This document shows, piece after piece, positions 54,695 through 63,095 of a stretch of 64,000 nt of DNA; the first letter of the stretch is position 1; each line of letters opens with the position of its first letter. Origin of the DNA: Solidesulfovibrio fructosivorans JJ] (GTDB lineage: Bacteria; Desulfobacterota; Desulfovibrionia; Desulfovibrionales; Desulfovibrionaceae). Below the pieces are notes generated by a model. That model had not been told where the DNA came from and ran no database searches. It saw only the letters and a program-made list of their open reading frames with translations. A program made the position numbers and the translations under genes. Where the stretch lies: the NCBI RefSeq assembly GCF_000179555.1, contig NZ_AECZ01000001.1, positions 1 through 64,000 on the forward strand. Reading direction: 5' to 3'.

Positions 54695-55069
54695 TCACCG
54701 CCTTGCCCTGTCCTTCTCCGCCTCGCGTTTCCGCTCGGCGTCTTCCCGCTGCGCCCGGAAGATCTCGCCATACAGGAGCTGCACCCGCTCCCAGGTTTCG
54801 GCCTGGTCCGGGATGCCCTCCATATCCATAAAGCCTTTCACGGCCATGAAATTCAGGCCGATCTTGTCCCCCATGGGCCCCACGATGAGCTGGTCGGCGC
54901 AACGCAGGTACACGGCAAAAGCAGTGGCGTTGTCCGGGAGCAGTTCGGGGCGGCATGTGGCGCATGGGGGTCCGTTTTTCTTGTGTTCGCGTTCGGCCGG
55001 GGTGTCCCAGCGTGAGATTTTAAAGGCCTGCCTGCACACGTCGCAGGGCTTGTGGTCAACGCAGGCCAT
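54695..55069 (-). CDS. Tail assembly protein, DUF1799-like
   Basis: A 124-residue protein. The N-terminal 50 residues contain four Cys-x2-Cys type cysteines (CDVC and CATC), a possible zinc site. The C-terminal part, FAVYLRCADQLIVGPMGDKIGLNFMAVKGFMDMEGIPD, resembles the DUF1799 segment found just before tape measure genes, where lambda has the frameshifted gpT. No slippery sequence linking it to the preceding gene was recognised. Confidence 0.6.
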   Translation of the reverse strand: MACVDHKPCDVCRQAFKISRWDTPAEREHKKNGPPCATCRPELLPDNATAFAVYLRCADQLIVGPMGDKIGLNFMAVKGFMDMEGIPDQAETWERVQLLYGEIFRAQREDAERKREAEKDRARR

Positions 55070-55077
55070 CCACCAGC

Positions 55078-55491
55078 CTAGCTCCGCAAGTTTTTTCTTG
55101 CTTCTTCCCGCTCGGCCACCACGGTCTCGGCCAGCTCGTCACGGAATTGTCCGATAAGCGGGGAGAACGTCTCGTCATCCCGGGCCATGCGGATCTTGTT
55201 CTCGTCCGTGCAGGGCATGGGCGTTACACCGTCGGCCTCGAAGAAGTTTTCCCAGTTGGTCACGGCCGCGCACAGATAGGCATAGCGCTTGTGGCCCCTG
55301 GCCGGATTGACCTTGATCTCGCGCTGCATCGCGCCGTCGGCATCGGGGCGCAGCATGGTCTCATACAGTTCGATCTGGTCCTCGATGTCGCGCTTCTCGC
55401 CCGGCTTGAGGTATTTGATCTCGATGCGCGCCTTGTCCGGATCGTCCGGGATATCTCGCCACACCTTTATTTCGCCGGTCAGTCTCGCCAT
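55078..55491 (-). CDS. Tail assembly chaperone-like protein
   Basis: A 137-residue acidic protein between the tail tube and the DUF1799-like gene, the standard place for the gpG-type chaperone. It starts MARLTGEIKVWRDIPDDPDKARIEIKYLKPGEKRDIEDQI. The helical pattern and position support the call; the sequence itself is not diagnostic. Confidence 0.6.
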   Translation of the reverse strand: MARLTGEIKVWRDIPDDPDKARIEIKYLKPGEKRDIEDQIELYETMLRPDADGAMQREIKVNPARGHKRYAYLCAAVTNWENFFEADGVTPMPCTDENKIRMARDDETFSPLIGQFRDELAETVVAEREEARKNLRS

Positions 55492-55593
55492 GGGAGGTCC
55501 CCCTTGTCCCCGTGTTGTTTGGGCGGCGTGCGGGCCGGGGGAACCCGCCGGGGCGTGCGCGCCCCTTGCCGCCCAAAAGATCGATGCGCGCGG

Positions 55594-56292
55594 CTACATC
55601 ACCCCGGCGTGCAGGGTGACTGCCTCGCCGGCCACGGCATCGGCCACCGTGCCCTTGGAGCTGTCCAGGGTGAGTTCGCCGGCGGCCACGGCCGAGATGA
55701 GGAAGTGCTTGAGGTTGTTGGTCCCTGCGCCTTCGACGATCAGCGTCTGGTCGGCCTTGAAACCGGCGGCGGCGGTGATGCCCGCGCCGGTGATCTTGTT
55801 GCCCTCGGCCACGCAGGCGATGTCCGTGGCGGTGAGGTGCGTCTGGAAAGAGCAATAGAGCCCCCCCGGGACGATCTCCACGTCGACCGGGAACACGCCG
55901 TTCTTGTCCGCGTCGCCGGGCTCGTTCTTGGAAACCTGCCATACGGCCGACGGATCGTTGGCCAGGTCGACCATGACGAAGTCGTCGTAGTTGAGATACA
56001 AGCGGGCATCCTGGACGCACTCATTGGCCTTGATGTATTCCCGGAGCCGCTCCTGGCCGTCCGGATCCACCAGCACCATGTTGCCGCTGGCCGTGATGCG
56101 CGAGATCTTGCCGGTGGTGGTGAACTCGATGTCGAAACTCCGGCGGAACTCGGAAACGCTGGTCACGTCCCGGGACAGGCCCGGGGGCTTCATCTTGTTG
56201 AGCCCCTTGACCACGGCCTGGCGTGCGGTCCCGTAACCGAGCACCAGGGCCGCATCCACGGAAAGCATGTAATTCGGGCGCAGTTCGGACAT
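55594..56292 (-). CDS. Major tail tube protein
   Basis: A 232-residue protein before the tail chaperone genes. It has tail-tube-like beta strands (RSFDIEFTTTGKISRITASGNMVLVDPDGQERLREYIKANE, then FPVDVEIVPGGLYCSFQTHLTATDIA) and a C-terminal Ala/Gly-rich Ig-like or repeat domain (ITGAGITAAAGFKADQTLIV). Assigned from gene order and composition. Confidence 0.65.
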   Translation of the reverse strand: MSELRPNYMLSVDAALVLGYGTARQAVVKGLNKMKPPGLSRDVTSVSEFRRSFDIEFTTTGKISRITASGNMVLVDPDGQERLREYIKANECVQDARLYLNYDDFVMVDLANDPSAVWQVSKNEPGDADKNGVFPVDVEIVPGGLYCSFQTHLTATDIACVAEGNKITGAGITAAAGFKADQTLIVEGAGTNNLKHFLISAVAAGELTLDSSKGTVADAVAGEAVTLHAGVM

Positions 56293-56301
56293 AGTCGCTC
56301 C

Positions 56302-56730
56302 TTACATGTCGGTTTCAACGAGGCCGGTCAGCTGGATGCCAGCGCCCCAAACCCCGTCCTCGTCCGGCAGGGTGGGCACGTCCTCACCCCGCGAAAATTC
56401 GAAATCCTTGAGCCCGTCGCCGGAGATGACCCGGCCCTCGAACAGATCCGAAGCCAGGGACGCCAGTTCCTCGGCCTCCAGGGAGCTGTCCGCGAAAACC
56501 ATGATCTGCAGCGGCACCGCGTCGATGCGTTCGGTGAGCGTGTCCCTGGGAAATGCCGGCAGGATGGTCAGCACGGCATAGGGGCGTGGCCAGGATTTCG
56601 AGGCCCGCACATAGGCCAGCCGCCCGGACACGCCCGTGAAAAAGGCGTGGTCCGCGTGGGCCGCAAACCAGGCGTCCAAGGCACGGCGCAGCTTGGGCCG
56701 CACGGATCCGCGCGTGGTCAGGCGGCTCAT
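56302..56730 (-). CDS. Tail terminator-like protein
   Basis: A 142-residue protein between the HK97 gp10-like and tube genes, the place of lambda gpU-type terminators. It begins MSRLTTRGSVRPKLRRALDAWFAAHADHAFF and has the pattern YVRASKSWPRPYAVLTILPAFPRDTLTERIDAVPLQIMVFADS typical of gpU-type alpha/beta folds. It overlaps the upstream gene by four bases. Confidence 0.65.
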   Translation of the reverse strand: MSRLTTRGSVRPKLRRALDAWFAAHADHAFFTGVSGRLAYVRASKSWPRPYAVLTILPAFPRDTLTERIDAVPLQIMVFADSSLEAEELASLASDLFEGRVISGDGLKDFEFSRGEDVPTLPDEDGVWGAGIQLTGLVETDM

Positions 56731-57047
56731 GCGTCACCCTTGGGCATGCGGTCGGCCACACGCTGCAGATCGAACTTTTCCGCCGACGGCCGCAGGTACG
56801 GCTTGGCCGGTTGAAATTGGGTGCCGAACTCGGGGTAGGGGGCATAGGGTTCGCCGGCCTCGACGTAGCCGGTGATGACCGCGCCGTCGCGCTCGGTGCC
56901 AACGTCCAGGGACGCCTTGAGTTTGCCGGTCCTGACCGGCACCCGCCGCTGGGCCTCGGGCAGCACTGCTTCTTCCAGCTCTTCGTCCATGGCTCCCTGG
57001 ACGTCGGACATCACCCGCTCGAACTGATCCGAGAACATGCCCATCAC
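56727..57047 (-). CDS. HK97 gp10-like tail completion protein
   Basis: A 106-residue protein with the family's core pattern: AQRRVPVRTGKLKASLDVGTERDGAVITGYVEAGEPYAPYPEFGTQFQPAKPYLRPS. The VPVRTGKLKAS and YPEFGT..QPAKPYLRP blocks are diagnostic of HK97-gp10-like proteins, which join tail and head. Confidence 0.85.
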   Translation of the reverse strand: MMGMFSDQFERVMSDVQGAMDEELEEAVLPEAQRRVPVRTGKLKASLDVGTERDGAVITGYVEAGEPYAPYPEFGTQFQPAKPYLRPSAEKFDLQRVADRMPKGDA

Positions 57048-57661
57048 TGGTCCTCCTGCCGCGCTTCGGCCTCGAACACGGTCCAGCCGCGCGCGTGATC
57101 GGTGTAGGAGCTGGTCACGTGGAGCGTCTCGTTGGGCGTGGCGATCAGGCAGCCCGGGACCAGATCCGGACAGGCCGGCAGGAAGCCGTTGCGGTAGCCC
57201 ACGCCGATCTCCCGGCCGGACAGCAGCCGCTCGTGGCCGGACAAGCCGTGTACCGCTGCCTTGCCCGTCCAGATCGTGGTGGGGACGGTCTTGTAGCCCA
57301 GGGCCCCGTCGGACACCTCGAGGTCCTTTTTGACCTCCACGTCCACCACGAACACGCCGCGAAACAGCCCGAGCACCAGCATGTCGCCCTCGGGCCAGCT
57401 GTCCGACACGGTCCAGGTCCGGCCGTCCTGCTCGAGGGTGTGGCCGAAGACCTGCACGACGGGCAGGTCAGTCGGCCGCACCCAGGCCATGCCGAGTCGC
57501 GCCTGACCGTCGTTGTAGGATGTGCGCAGGGAGGCGTTGATGCCGTCCCAGGGCGCGCAGTCCTCGACGATGGCCTGGATGGATGCGCCGGCGTTGCTAG
57601 CCGTGTAGGTGGCGTCCGCACCGAAAACGGTGAGGAACACCCCGGGCGCATCGGTCAGCAC
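57044..57661 (-). CDS. Putative head-tail connector/attachment protein
   Basis: A 205-residue protein from GTG 57661, which overlaps the stop of the zinc-finger gene upstream. The N-terminal part (VFLTVFGADATYTASNAGASIQAIVEDCAPWDGIN) and C-terminal beta-rich part (LHVTSSYTDHARGWTVFEAEARQEDQ) fit head-tail joining proteins by position. No family is assigned. Confidence 0.5.
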   Translation of the reverse strand: MLTDAPGVFLTVFGADATYTASNAGASIQAIVEDCAPWDGINASLRTSYNDGQARLGMAWVRPTDLPVVQVFGHTLEQDGRTWTVSDSWPEGDMLVLGLFRGVFVVDVEVKKDLEVSDGALGYKTVPTTIWTGKAAVHGLSGHERLLSGREIGVGYRNGFLPACPDLVPGCLIATPNETLHVTSSYTDHARGWTVFEAEARQEDQ

Positions 57662-57876
57662 TGGACGGCCTCCACGGCTTCCTGGCAGGCCACGCACCGA
57701 CAGGCCGTGGGCAGGATGCGCAGCCGCGCGCCCGGGATGGGCTCGCCGCAGTCGCGGCAGACGATCACCCCGTTTTCCCGGATCTGATCGCCGGCGGCCG
57801 CATTGCCTCCGGCCAGGGAAAGGGCAGCAGCGCGGTGCACGGTCTCGGCGTCCTGGGCATGGTCGGCGTAATCCAT
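57655..57876 (-). CDS. DksA/TraR-type zinc-finger protein
   Basis: A 73-residue protein with the C4 zinc finger CRDCGEPIPGARLRILPTACRCVACQEA, the TraR/DksA signature. Such small phage proteins bind the RNA polymerase secondary channel and can reshape host transcription. AAGGAG lies before the start. The N-terminal helix is short, as in TraR. Confidence 0.85.
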   Translation of the reverse strand: MDYADHAQDAETVHRAAALSLAGGNAAAGDQIRENGVIVCRDCGEPIPGARLRILPTACRCVACQEAVEAVQC

Positions 57877-57906
57877 GAAAGGCTCCTTCAATCCTGTCTG
57901 GCTGCG

Positions 57907-58071
57907 TTAAAGTTTTTGGTCCGAGGCTTTAACCGGCCCGTACAACAGCGGCCGGATCCAGCGGGCAAGGGACGTGGCCCAGCGTTTGGCCCGGGCTTCG
58001 GAAACGCCCAGGTCGCACAGGCGACAGTAGAGGTGCCCATCGTTAAAGCAGTGCTGGAGGAAATTGCGCAT
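57907..58071 (-). CDS. Very small hypothetical phage protein
   Basis: A 54-residue basic protein starting MRNFLQHCFNDGHLYCRLCDLGVSEARAKRWATSL. Its ATG overlaps the Rz1-like stop (ATGA). Cys and His residues near the start could bind metal. Function unknown. Confidence 0.55.
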   Translation of the reverse strand: MRNFLQHCFNDGHLYCRLCDLGVSEARAKRWATSLARWIRPLLYGPVKASDQKL

Positions 58072-58349
58072 CACTGTTTCCCGCCGGCGGTTTGGCGCTC
58101 GTAGCAATCAAGCGCCGCATCCTGCTGCTCGATCATCCAACACAGCCGGTCGCTACGCGTGAGCAGCCGCTCCAGGTTTTCCGGCGAACAGACATGCTGG
58201 CCGGGATCCAGCTCCGGCAGCTCGGGCATGGCCGGTCGGGGGCAGCGGGTGAACTGATGCTGCACCACCACCGGAGCCGGTGTGGCGGCGCAGCCGCTAC
58301 TCAGCAGGACAGCTATTGAGATGCACAGCAGCTTTGCGGCTCGTCGCAT
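58071..58349 (-). CDS. Rz1-like outer-membrane spanin lipoprotein
   Basis: A 92-residue protein with a signal peptide and lipobox (LLSSGC, cysteine near residue 20). It is followed by a Pro-rich region (RCPRPAMPELPELDP), typical of Rz1. Its start lies inside the Rz-like gene in another frame, the classical overlapping Rz/Rz1 layout. With Rz it disrupts the outer membrane in lysis. Confidence 0.78.
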   Translation of the reverse strand: MRRAAKLLCISIAVLLSSGCAATPAPVVVQHQFTRCPRPAMPELPELDPGQHVCSPENLERLLTRSDRLCWMIEQQDAALDCYERQTAGGKQ

Positions 58350-58668
58350 CGTCCACCACCTTTCCCGCCCTGGCGGGCACGGGCTTGGCGTTGCGGATAA
58401 TGACCGTCCGGTCGGCGGTCCGGGCCTGATCGCTGGCATTGGCCTGCTGGCAGTCCTCGACCTGCCGGGTCAGACCGTCACGGGCGGCCAGCAGCGTCTG
58501 TTCGGACGCCTGGAGCTGGGCGATGCTGGCATTGGCCTCGCCCAGCTCCTTGGACATGAAGGCCAGCCTGGTTTGCAGCCGGGCCACCCCCACCGACTGC
58601 CAGGCCAGGGCGACCAGGAGCACGGCCACGATCAGGCCGCCGGTCTTGAGCAACACGCCGTTAATCAT
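58297..58668 (-). CDS. Rz-like inner-membrane spanin
   Basis: A 123-residue protein with one N-terminal membrane anchor (about residues 9-28) and a long coiled-coil (LQTRLAFMSKELGEANASIAQLQASEQTLLAARDGLTRQVEDCQQ). This is the i-spanin layout. It overlaps the lytic transglycosylase stop upstream by eight bases and the Rz1-like gene downstream by 53 bases. Confidence 0.78.
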   Translation of the reverse strand: MINGVLLKTGGLIVAVLLVALAWQSVGVARLQTRLAFMSKELGEANASIAQLQASEQTLLAARDGLTRQVEDCQQANASDQARTADRTVIIRNAKPVPARAGKVVDDATSRKAAVHLNSCPAE

Positions 58669-59395
58669 GGCAAAGGCCTCCCCCGAAGCCGGCCGCGACG
58701 TAGCGCGGCGAAAGCAGGCGCAGGATGCGGCGCGGATAGCCCCGGTTCTCGCGCCAGTTGCCCGCGCTGCGGCCGGCGTTGACGGTCTCGATGTTGTCCC
58801 ACCAGCGGTCCTGGGCGAGTCCCTGTCCGGAGGCCAGACGCGCATCGCGCCGCACCCAGCCGAGGCCGCCGTTGTAGGCCGAAAGGGTCATGGCCATGCG
58901 GTCGCAAGGCGTGGCCGCATGGACGCGGTCCCAGAGGTAGCGGTCGTAGGTCACCAGCGCCCGCAGGGCCCAGGACGGATTGAAGGGCTCGTTGGCCGCC
59001 AGTTCGGGATAGAGCTTGGCGATCCAGGAAGCCGTGGCCGGCATGAACTGGGCCATGCCTTGCGCGCCCACCGGGCTTTTGACCTCCGGACGCCAGCCGG
59101 ATTCCTGGTGCACCTGCCCGGCAAAGGTGGCCGTCGGCGCATCCAGGCCCCAGACGGACCGGGCGTTGCGGATCAGCTCGGCGCGGTAGCGCAGGGCGTT
59201 TTGTGGAATGCCGCGCACGCTGGCCGGCTTCGTGGGGATGGTGGGCAAGGTGGCCGGCGCGGCCGAACGAGGATGCACAGCCGCCGGGGCGACCGTGGGC
59301 GCTTCGGCCTTGTCGCAACCGGACACGAGCCAGGCGGCAAAGACGGCCAGACAGGCGGCCACGCAAAACGCGCCAGCTCCCCGCAACGCCGTCAT
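58661..59395 (-). CDS. Phage endolysin, lytic transglycosylase (SLT) type
   Basis: A 244-residue protein with an N-terminal hydrophobic segment ending AWLVSGC (signal anchor or lipobox). The SLT domain has the catalytic Glu in GQVHQESGWRPEVKSPVGAQGMAQFMPATASWIAKLYPEL near residues 95-135 and the later AMTLSAYNGGLGWVRRD motif. It cleaves peptidoglycan at lysis. Its ATG overlaps the holin-like stop by one base (TAATG). Confidence 0.88.
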   Translation of the reverse strand: MTALRGAGAFCVAACLAVFAAWLVSGCDKAEAPTVAPAAVHPRSAAPATLPTIPTKPASVRGIPQNALRYRAELIRNARSVWGLDAPTATFAGQVHQESGWRPEVKSPVGAQGMAQFMPATASWIAKLYPELAANEPFNPSWALRALVTYDRYLWDRVHAATPCDRMAMTLSAYNGGLGWVRRDARLASGQGLAQDRWWDNIETVNAGRSAGNWRENRGYPRRILRLLSPRYVAAGFGGGLCHD

Positions 59396-59904
59396 TACAG
59401 CCCCAGCCCCATGGCCAGCATGCAGCCCAGCATCACCAGGGCCCGGCGCAGCATGGCGGCGGCGTAGATCTGCTCGCAGCCGGCGACCACGGGATTGTTG
59501 GCCCGTTCGGCGGCCGGCTTGTTCTCGGCGCGCCAGTCGGCCGCGACGAGGAAGGAATCCGGCCGGGCGTAAGGGAAGCACCAGCGGTCGATCCAGTAGC
59601 CGAGGTAGCCGGCGATGGCGACCAGGGACAGCTTATAGGCGGCCACGGGCAACTGGGCCGGGGAGAGCACGGCCACGCCCGCCACCAGCAAACAGGCCAG
59701 CACCAGACAGGCCAGCATGCGCGGCGAGAGGCGCGAGAGCAGGGGGGCCTTGGCCGTGGCGGTTGCGGTCAGCTCATCAGGGGCGGCATCAGCGCCGACC
59801 TTGATCTTGTCCTCGATGATTTCGAGCAGCATCGCCTTGATGCTGGACAAGTCTTCCGGCTGTTGCGCCGGCGTGGCAGTGACGGTTTCTTTGGGATCGG
59901 GCAT
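59395..59904 (-). CDS. Putative holin
   Basis: A 169-residue protein with a charged N-terminal 60 residues, then hydrophobic spans at about 63-82, 88-105 and 150-168. It precedes the endolysin gene directly, the normal holin place. Three spans fit class I holins, but the length is greater than usual, so another phage membrane protein is possible. Confidence 0.65.
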   Translation of the reverse strand: MPDPKETVTATPAQQPEDLSSIKAMLLEIIEDKIKVGADAAPDELTATATAKAPLLSRLSPRMLACLVLACLLVAGVAVLSPAQLPVAAYKLSLVAIAGYLGYWIDRWCFPYARPDSFLVAADWRAENKPAAERANNPVVAGCEQIYAAAMLRRALVMLGCMLAMGLGL

Positions 59905-59905
59905 G

Positions 59906-60112
59906 TTACACGCTCCCGTTTTTGGGGTTGAGTATCTTCGCTTTCGCGGCGTCGGGGATATCCGGACAGTCCGCCACCAACGTCTGGATCACGCGGGCCA
60001 GCAGATCGGCCAGGTCCGCAATGCGATCCAGCGGCGTCGCCACCCGGGGCGGGGCAGGCGTGGGAAGGGGTTTTCGGGCGTCCACGGAATCAACGATTTC
60101 CTTGAAATCCAT
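59906..60112 (-). CDS. Very small hypothetical phage protein
   Basis: A 68-residue protein starting MDFKEIVDSVDARKPLPTPAPPRVATPLDRIADLADLL. A Pro-rich linker is followed by an amphipathic helix. No family is recognised. It sits between two membrane-protein genes of the lysis block with one-base gaps. Confidence 0.5.
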   Translation of the reverse strand: MDFKEIVDSVDARKPLPTPAPPRVATPLDRIADLADLLARVIQTLVADCPDIPDAAKAKILNPKNGSV

Positions 60113-60113
60113 G

Positions 60114-60413
60114 TCATTTCCCTCCCGGGGTTTCGTTGAGGATGTCCGCCTTGACGTCCGGCGACATGTCCTTGTCGTGGACGATCAGCCCACGGACCAT
60201 CCTAAACAGGGTATTGGTGCGCTCCTTGAGGTCCTGCCGCAGCTCGGCATGGCCGGCCTGGACAGCCTGGAGCGTGGAGCAGACATGGGTCCGCCGCTCC
60301 TCGCACTGGCCATGGCTGACGTAATTGCGCTTGGTGAGCGCGTGGACGATGAGCGCGACCATGACGGACATGAACCCCGTGATGCCGGCTGTCTCGAGCG
60401 GCGTGAACGTCAC
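60114..60413 (-). CDS. Small phage membrane protein
   Basis: A 99-residue protein from GTG 60413, chosen because AAGGAG lies eight bases upstream. One N-terminal membrane span (about residues 8-27, AGITGFMSVMVALIVHAL) is followed by a helical cytoplasmic or periplasmic tail. It may belong to the lysis system. Confidence 0.55.
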   Translation of the reverse strand: MTFTPLETAGITGFMSVMVALIVHALTKRNYVSHGQCEERRTHVCSTLQAVQAGHAELRQDLKERTNTLFRMVRGLIVHDKDMSPDVKADILNETPGGK

Positions 60414-60431
60414 TGCGCAAGCTCCTTTCAA

Positions 60432-61388
60432 TTAGGCGTTCGGGATGACGCCGCTCATCAGATAGCCGGCGCCGGTGAACTGGATGCGCTCGTCGGTATG
60501 CTGGCGGGCCCGGACGATGTCGCTGCGGGTCTGTTCCTCGCGGTAGACCTCGACCGTCACCGTTTCCGGCGAATCCTCCTCCCAGATGAAGGTGCGGCCC
60601 AAAGCGGGCTCGCGCAGATCCTGGCCGCCCGAGGACACCACGCCCAGCATGGCCATGGTCGGGGACCAGATGGGTTCGATCACCTTGGTCTTGGCCTTGG
60701 CGGCGGTGTTGTTGACCGCGCCGGCCGGGATGATATGCACGCCGAAATATGCCTCGAGCTGCGGGATGGTCAGGTCGCCACGGATGGCATTGGGGTCGGA
60801 GTATTTGACGCGCTCGATGACGCTGGCGCACATGGACACGTGGCGCAGTACGGACTTGTCCAGGATGAGCGCGTTGGGTTCCAACCCGGTGGCCAGCCGC
60901 ATGGCCTCGAAGCCCTTGATCACATCGGCCCGAGGATCGGCATCGGCGTAGCTGTTCCAGGCTTGGGCCACCGCATGGGCTTCGAACGTGGCCGTGCTGA
61001 ACACTTTGGAAGCGACGCGTCGTTCGCGGGTGCGCAGGATCATAGCCGTGGCCCGATAAGAGGCGAGGGTCTCGGCGTCGAAGAAATTGCGGAACTGCTT
61101 GGCCTCGACGTCGTCTACCGGCTCTTCCCAGCCGTTTTCCGAGCACAGATAGGTGAGGAATTCCCACTGCCAATCGCCGCGCGCATACGCGGAACGTGGG
61201 GCTCGGGAGGTGTCCGCTACCTCGAGAAGCGCTTCGGCCAGGATCACCGGATACTGCGCCGTGATGAGCGGCGTGTAGAAGGGCGGCAGCACCAGGTCGG
61301 CGATGAAACCCTGGGACGCCGCGCCCAGACTGAATTCGAAAGCCAGTGCCCCCAGATCGGGGCGGGAAATGACGTTGGTGAAAGACAT
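60432..61388 (-). CDS. Major capsid protein, lambda E type
   Basis: A 318-residue protein of the length and pattern of Phage_cap_E proteins: an N-terminal domain with QGFIADLVLPPFYTPLITAQYPVI, a segment on nucleotide-like symmetry contacts (LILDKSVLRHVSMCASVIERVKYSD) and a C-terminal AMLGVVSSGGQDLREPALGRTFIWEEDSPETVTVEVYREEQTRSDIVRARQ. It follows the decoration protein gene. Confidence 0.87.
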   Translation of the reverse strand: MSFTNVISRPDLGALAFEFSLGAASQGFIADLVLPPFYTPLITAQYPVILAEALLEVADTSRAPRSAYARGDWQWEFLTYLCSENGWEEPVDDVEAKQFRNFFDAETLASYRATAMILRTRERRVASKVFSTATFEAHAVAQAWNSYADADPRADVIKGFEAMRLATGLEPNALILDKSVLRHVSMCASVIERVKYSDPNAIRGDLTIPQLEAYFGVHIIPAGAVNNTAAKAKTKVIEPIWSPTMAMLGVVSSGGQDLREPALGRTFIWEEDSPETVTVEVYREEQTRSDIVRARQHTDERIQFTGAGYLMSGVIPNA

Positions 61389-61415
61389 CGCAATCCTCCT
61401 TGCGGGCAGCCGGCG

Positions 61416-61793
61416 TTACGCGGTGTAGGTGTTGCCGTAGCCGTAGGGGATGACCTCGATGACGCCCCCGTCGGCCACGGCGGTCAGGGACCGGCCGATG
61501 ATGGTGCGCGCGCCGGCGCCCGCATCCGCCTTGACCGTGCCGTCGGCATCGGCCTGGACGTCGCCGCCCACGGCCACCGCGCCGGTGGCCAGGACCTCGA
61601 TGGTGCCGTCGGTGTTGAGCAGACGCACGCTCACGGGCTGGTCCACCTCCAGGGCGGGATACTCGAGCACCCCGATGGGGCTGCCGTCGGCGGCGTTGGC
61701 GGCCAGCTTGCCGTCGGTCAGGCCCACCAGCAGATAGGCGTCGATGGCCCCGCCGGCCTGAAAGGTGCGGCGGGACTGGTTGACGTAGCTCAT
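61416..61793 (-). CDS. Head decoration protein, lambda gpD type
   Basis: A 125-residue protein with an N-terminal stretch typical of the HDPD family (VNQSRRTFQAGGAIDAYLLVGLTDGKLAANAADGSPIGVLEYPALEV) and a compact Gly/Ala-rich C-terminal half. It lies between the protease and the capsid gene, as in lambda. It stabilises the expanded capsid. Confidence 0.85.
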   Translation of the reverse strand: MSYVNQSRRTFQAGGAIDAYLLVGLTDGKLAANAADGSPIGVLEYPALEVDQPVSVRLLNTDGTIEVLATGAVAVGGDVQADADGTVKADAGAGARTIIGRSLTAVADGGVIEVIPYGYGNTYTA

Positions 61794-63095
61794 TTATTTC
61801 CCCTCCTTGCTGCGCTTGGACAGCCAGGCGGCGTGGGCTTCGGGATGTTCCTTGATCACCTTGGTCACGGCCTTGCCCCGCGACAGGCCGCCCTTGATTT
61901 CGGCCTCGACCAGGGCGTCGAAGTCGGGCGTGGTCGCGCGCGGATCGGCGGCGTTGTCGAGCGGCTTCTGGGTCGCTTCCTTGAGCAGGCCGAGGGCTTC
62001 CCGCTGCGCTTCGGATTCCTGTCCCTGTTGTCCGGCGGCGGCCGGGGCCAGGAACGCGCCCATGGCCTTGGCCTGTTCGGCGGAGACGCCCGACGCCACC
62101 ACGGCCGCGACTTTCGCGCCCAGTTCCTCGCCCACCAGCACGTCCACGATGCCGAGCACCCGGGACTGTTCACTGGCAACGGCGGACTGCCGGTCCGTCT
62201 CGGCCTTGGCGGACAGTTCGGTTTCCACCTCGGCGCGATGCGCGGCCGCCGTGTCCGCGTGCTCGGCCTTGAAGGTCTTCAGATCCATGTGCACCTCCTG
62301 CACGATGCGGTTGATGAAATCGGCGCGGCTTTCGAGGCGGTCGACCAGCCCCAGCTCCAGGGCCTGCCGGCCGAGAAAGATTTTGCCGTCGGCCATGGCC
62401 ATGGCCTGCTCGCGTGAAACGCGCCGTCCGGCGGCCACGGCGTCAAGAAAGAGGCCGTACACCTCGTCGAGTTGCTGCTGGAGATAGGCCCGGGCCTCGT
62501 CGGAAAGCGGTTCGTCCGGATTGCCCATGGCCTTGAAATGGCCGGCAGTCAGATAGGTGATGTCCACGCCCATCTGCTCGTCCCAGCCGGACCAGTCGGT
62601 ATGCGTCAGGACCACGCCGATCGAGCCGATTTGCGCCGAGGCCTGGGTTCCGATCTCCTTGGCCTGGGAGCCGATCCAGTAGGCGGCCGAAGCCATGAGG
62701 TCCGAGGCGTAGACATACAGCGGCTTCTGGGCGGCCACGATCCGGGCGATCCCGGCCAGCTCCTCGGTGCCGTCCACGGTGCCGCCCGGGGAATCCACGT
62801 CCAGGAGGATTGCCTTGACCGACGGGTCAGCCGCGGCCTGGAGCAGCCCGGCCCCTATTTCCCGGGTGGAACCGATGCCCCACCAATAGCTGCCGTCCTT
62901 CGAAAGCGGCCCGGACATGTCCACCACGGCCAGGACGCCCTGCCGTTCGTAAAAGCGTTTCTCCCTGTCCTGGCCGGAAGCTGCCATGGCCGCCACGGCG
63001 GCGGTGTCGGGCAGGCCCCGGGCCTTCATGTCCCGGAACAGCCCGGCCAGACGCTGGGGCTCCATGGCCCACAGCCGTTGTGACTGGATGCTCAC
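61794..63095 (-). CDS. Phage head maturation protease, S49 family with scaffold-like tail
   Basis: A 433-residue protein. The S49/SppA-like domain (about residues 50-260) shows AILLDVDSPGGTVDGTEELAG, then the Ser nucleophile near residue 136 (YASDLMASAAYWIGSQA), GSIGVVLTHTDWSG and a Lys in KIFLGRQALELGLVDRLES. The C-terminal 170 residues are charged and helical (ETELSAKAETDRQSAVASEQSR), a built-in scaffold as in lambda gpC/Nu3. It overlaps the portal gene by four bases. Confidence 0.88.
   Translation of the reverse strand: MSIQSQRLWAMEPQRLAGLFRDMKARGLPDTAAVAAMAASGQDREKRFYERQGVLAVVDMSGPLSKDGSYWWGIGSTREIGAGLLQAAADPSVKAILLDVDSPGGTVDGTEELAGIARIVAAQKPLYVYASDLMASAAYWIGSQAKEIGTQASAQIGSIGVVLTHTDWSGWDEQMGVDITYLTAGHFKAMGNPDEPLSDEARAYLQQQLDEVYGLFLDAVAAGRRVSREQAMAMADGKIFLGRQALELGLVDRLESRADFINRIVQEVHMDLKTFKAEHADTAAAHRAEVETELSAKAETDRQSAVASEQSRVLGIVDVLVGEELGAKVAAVVASGVSAEQAKAMGAFLAPAAAGQQGQESEAQREALGLLKEATQKPLDNAADPRATTPDFDALVEAEIKGGLSRGKAVTKVIKEHPEAHAAWLSKRSKEGK

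Noticed and set aside
59922-62417. A long rightward open frame opposite capsid, decoration and protease genes
   Set aside because: Antisense to three recognised head genes in a consistent leftward operon; composition is typical of shadow frames.
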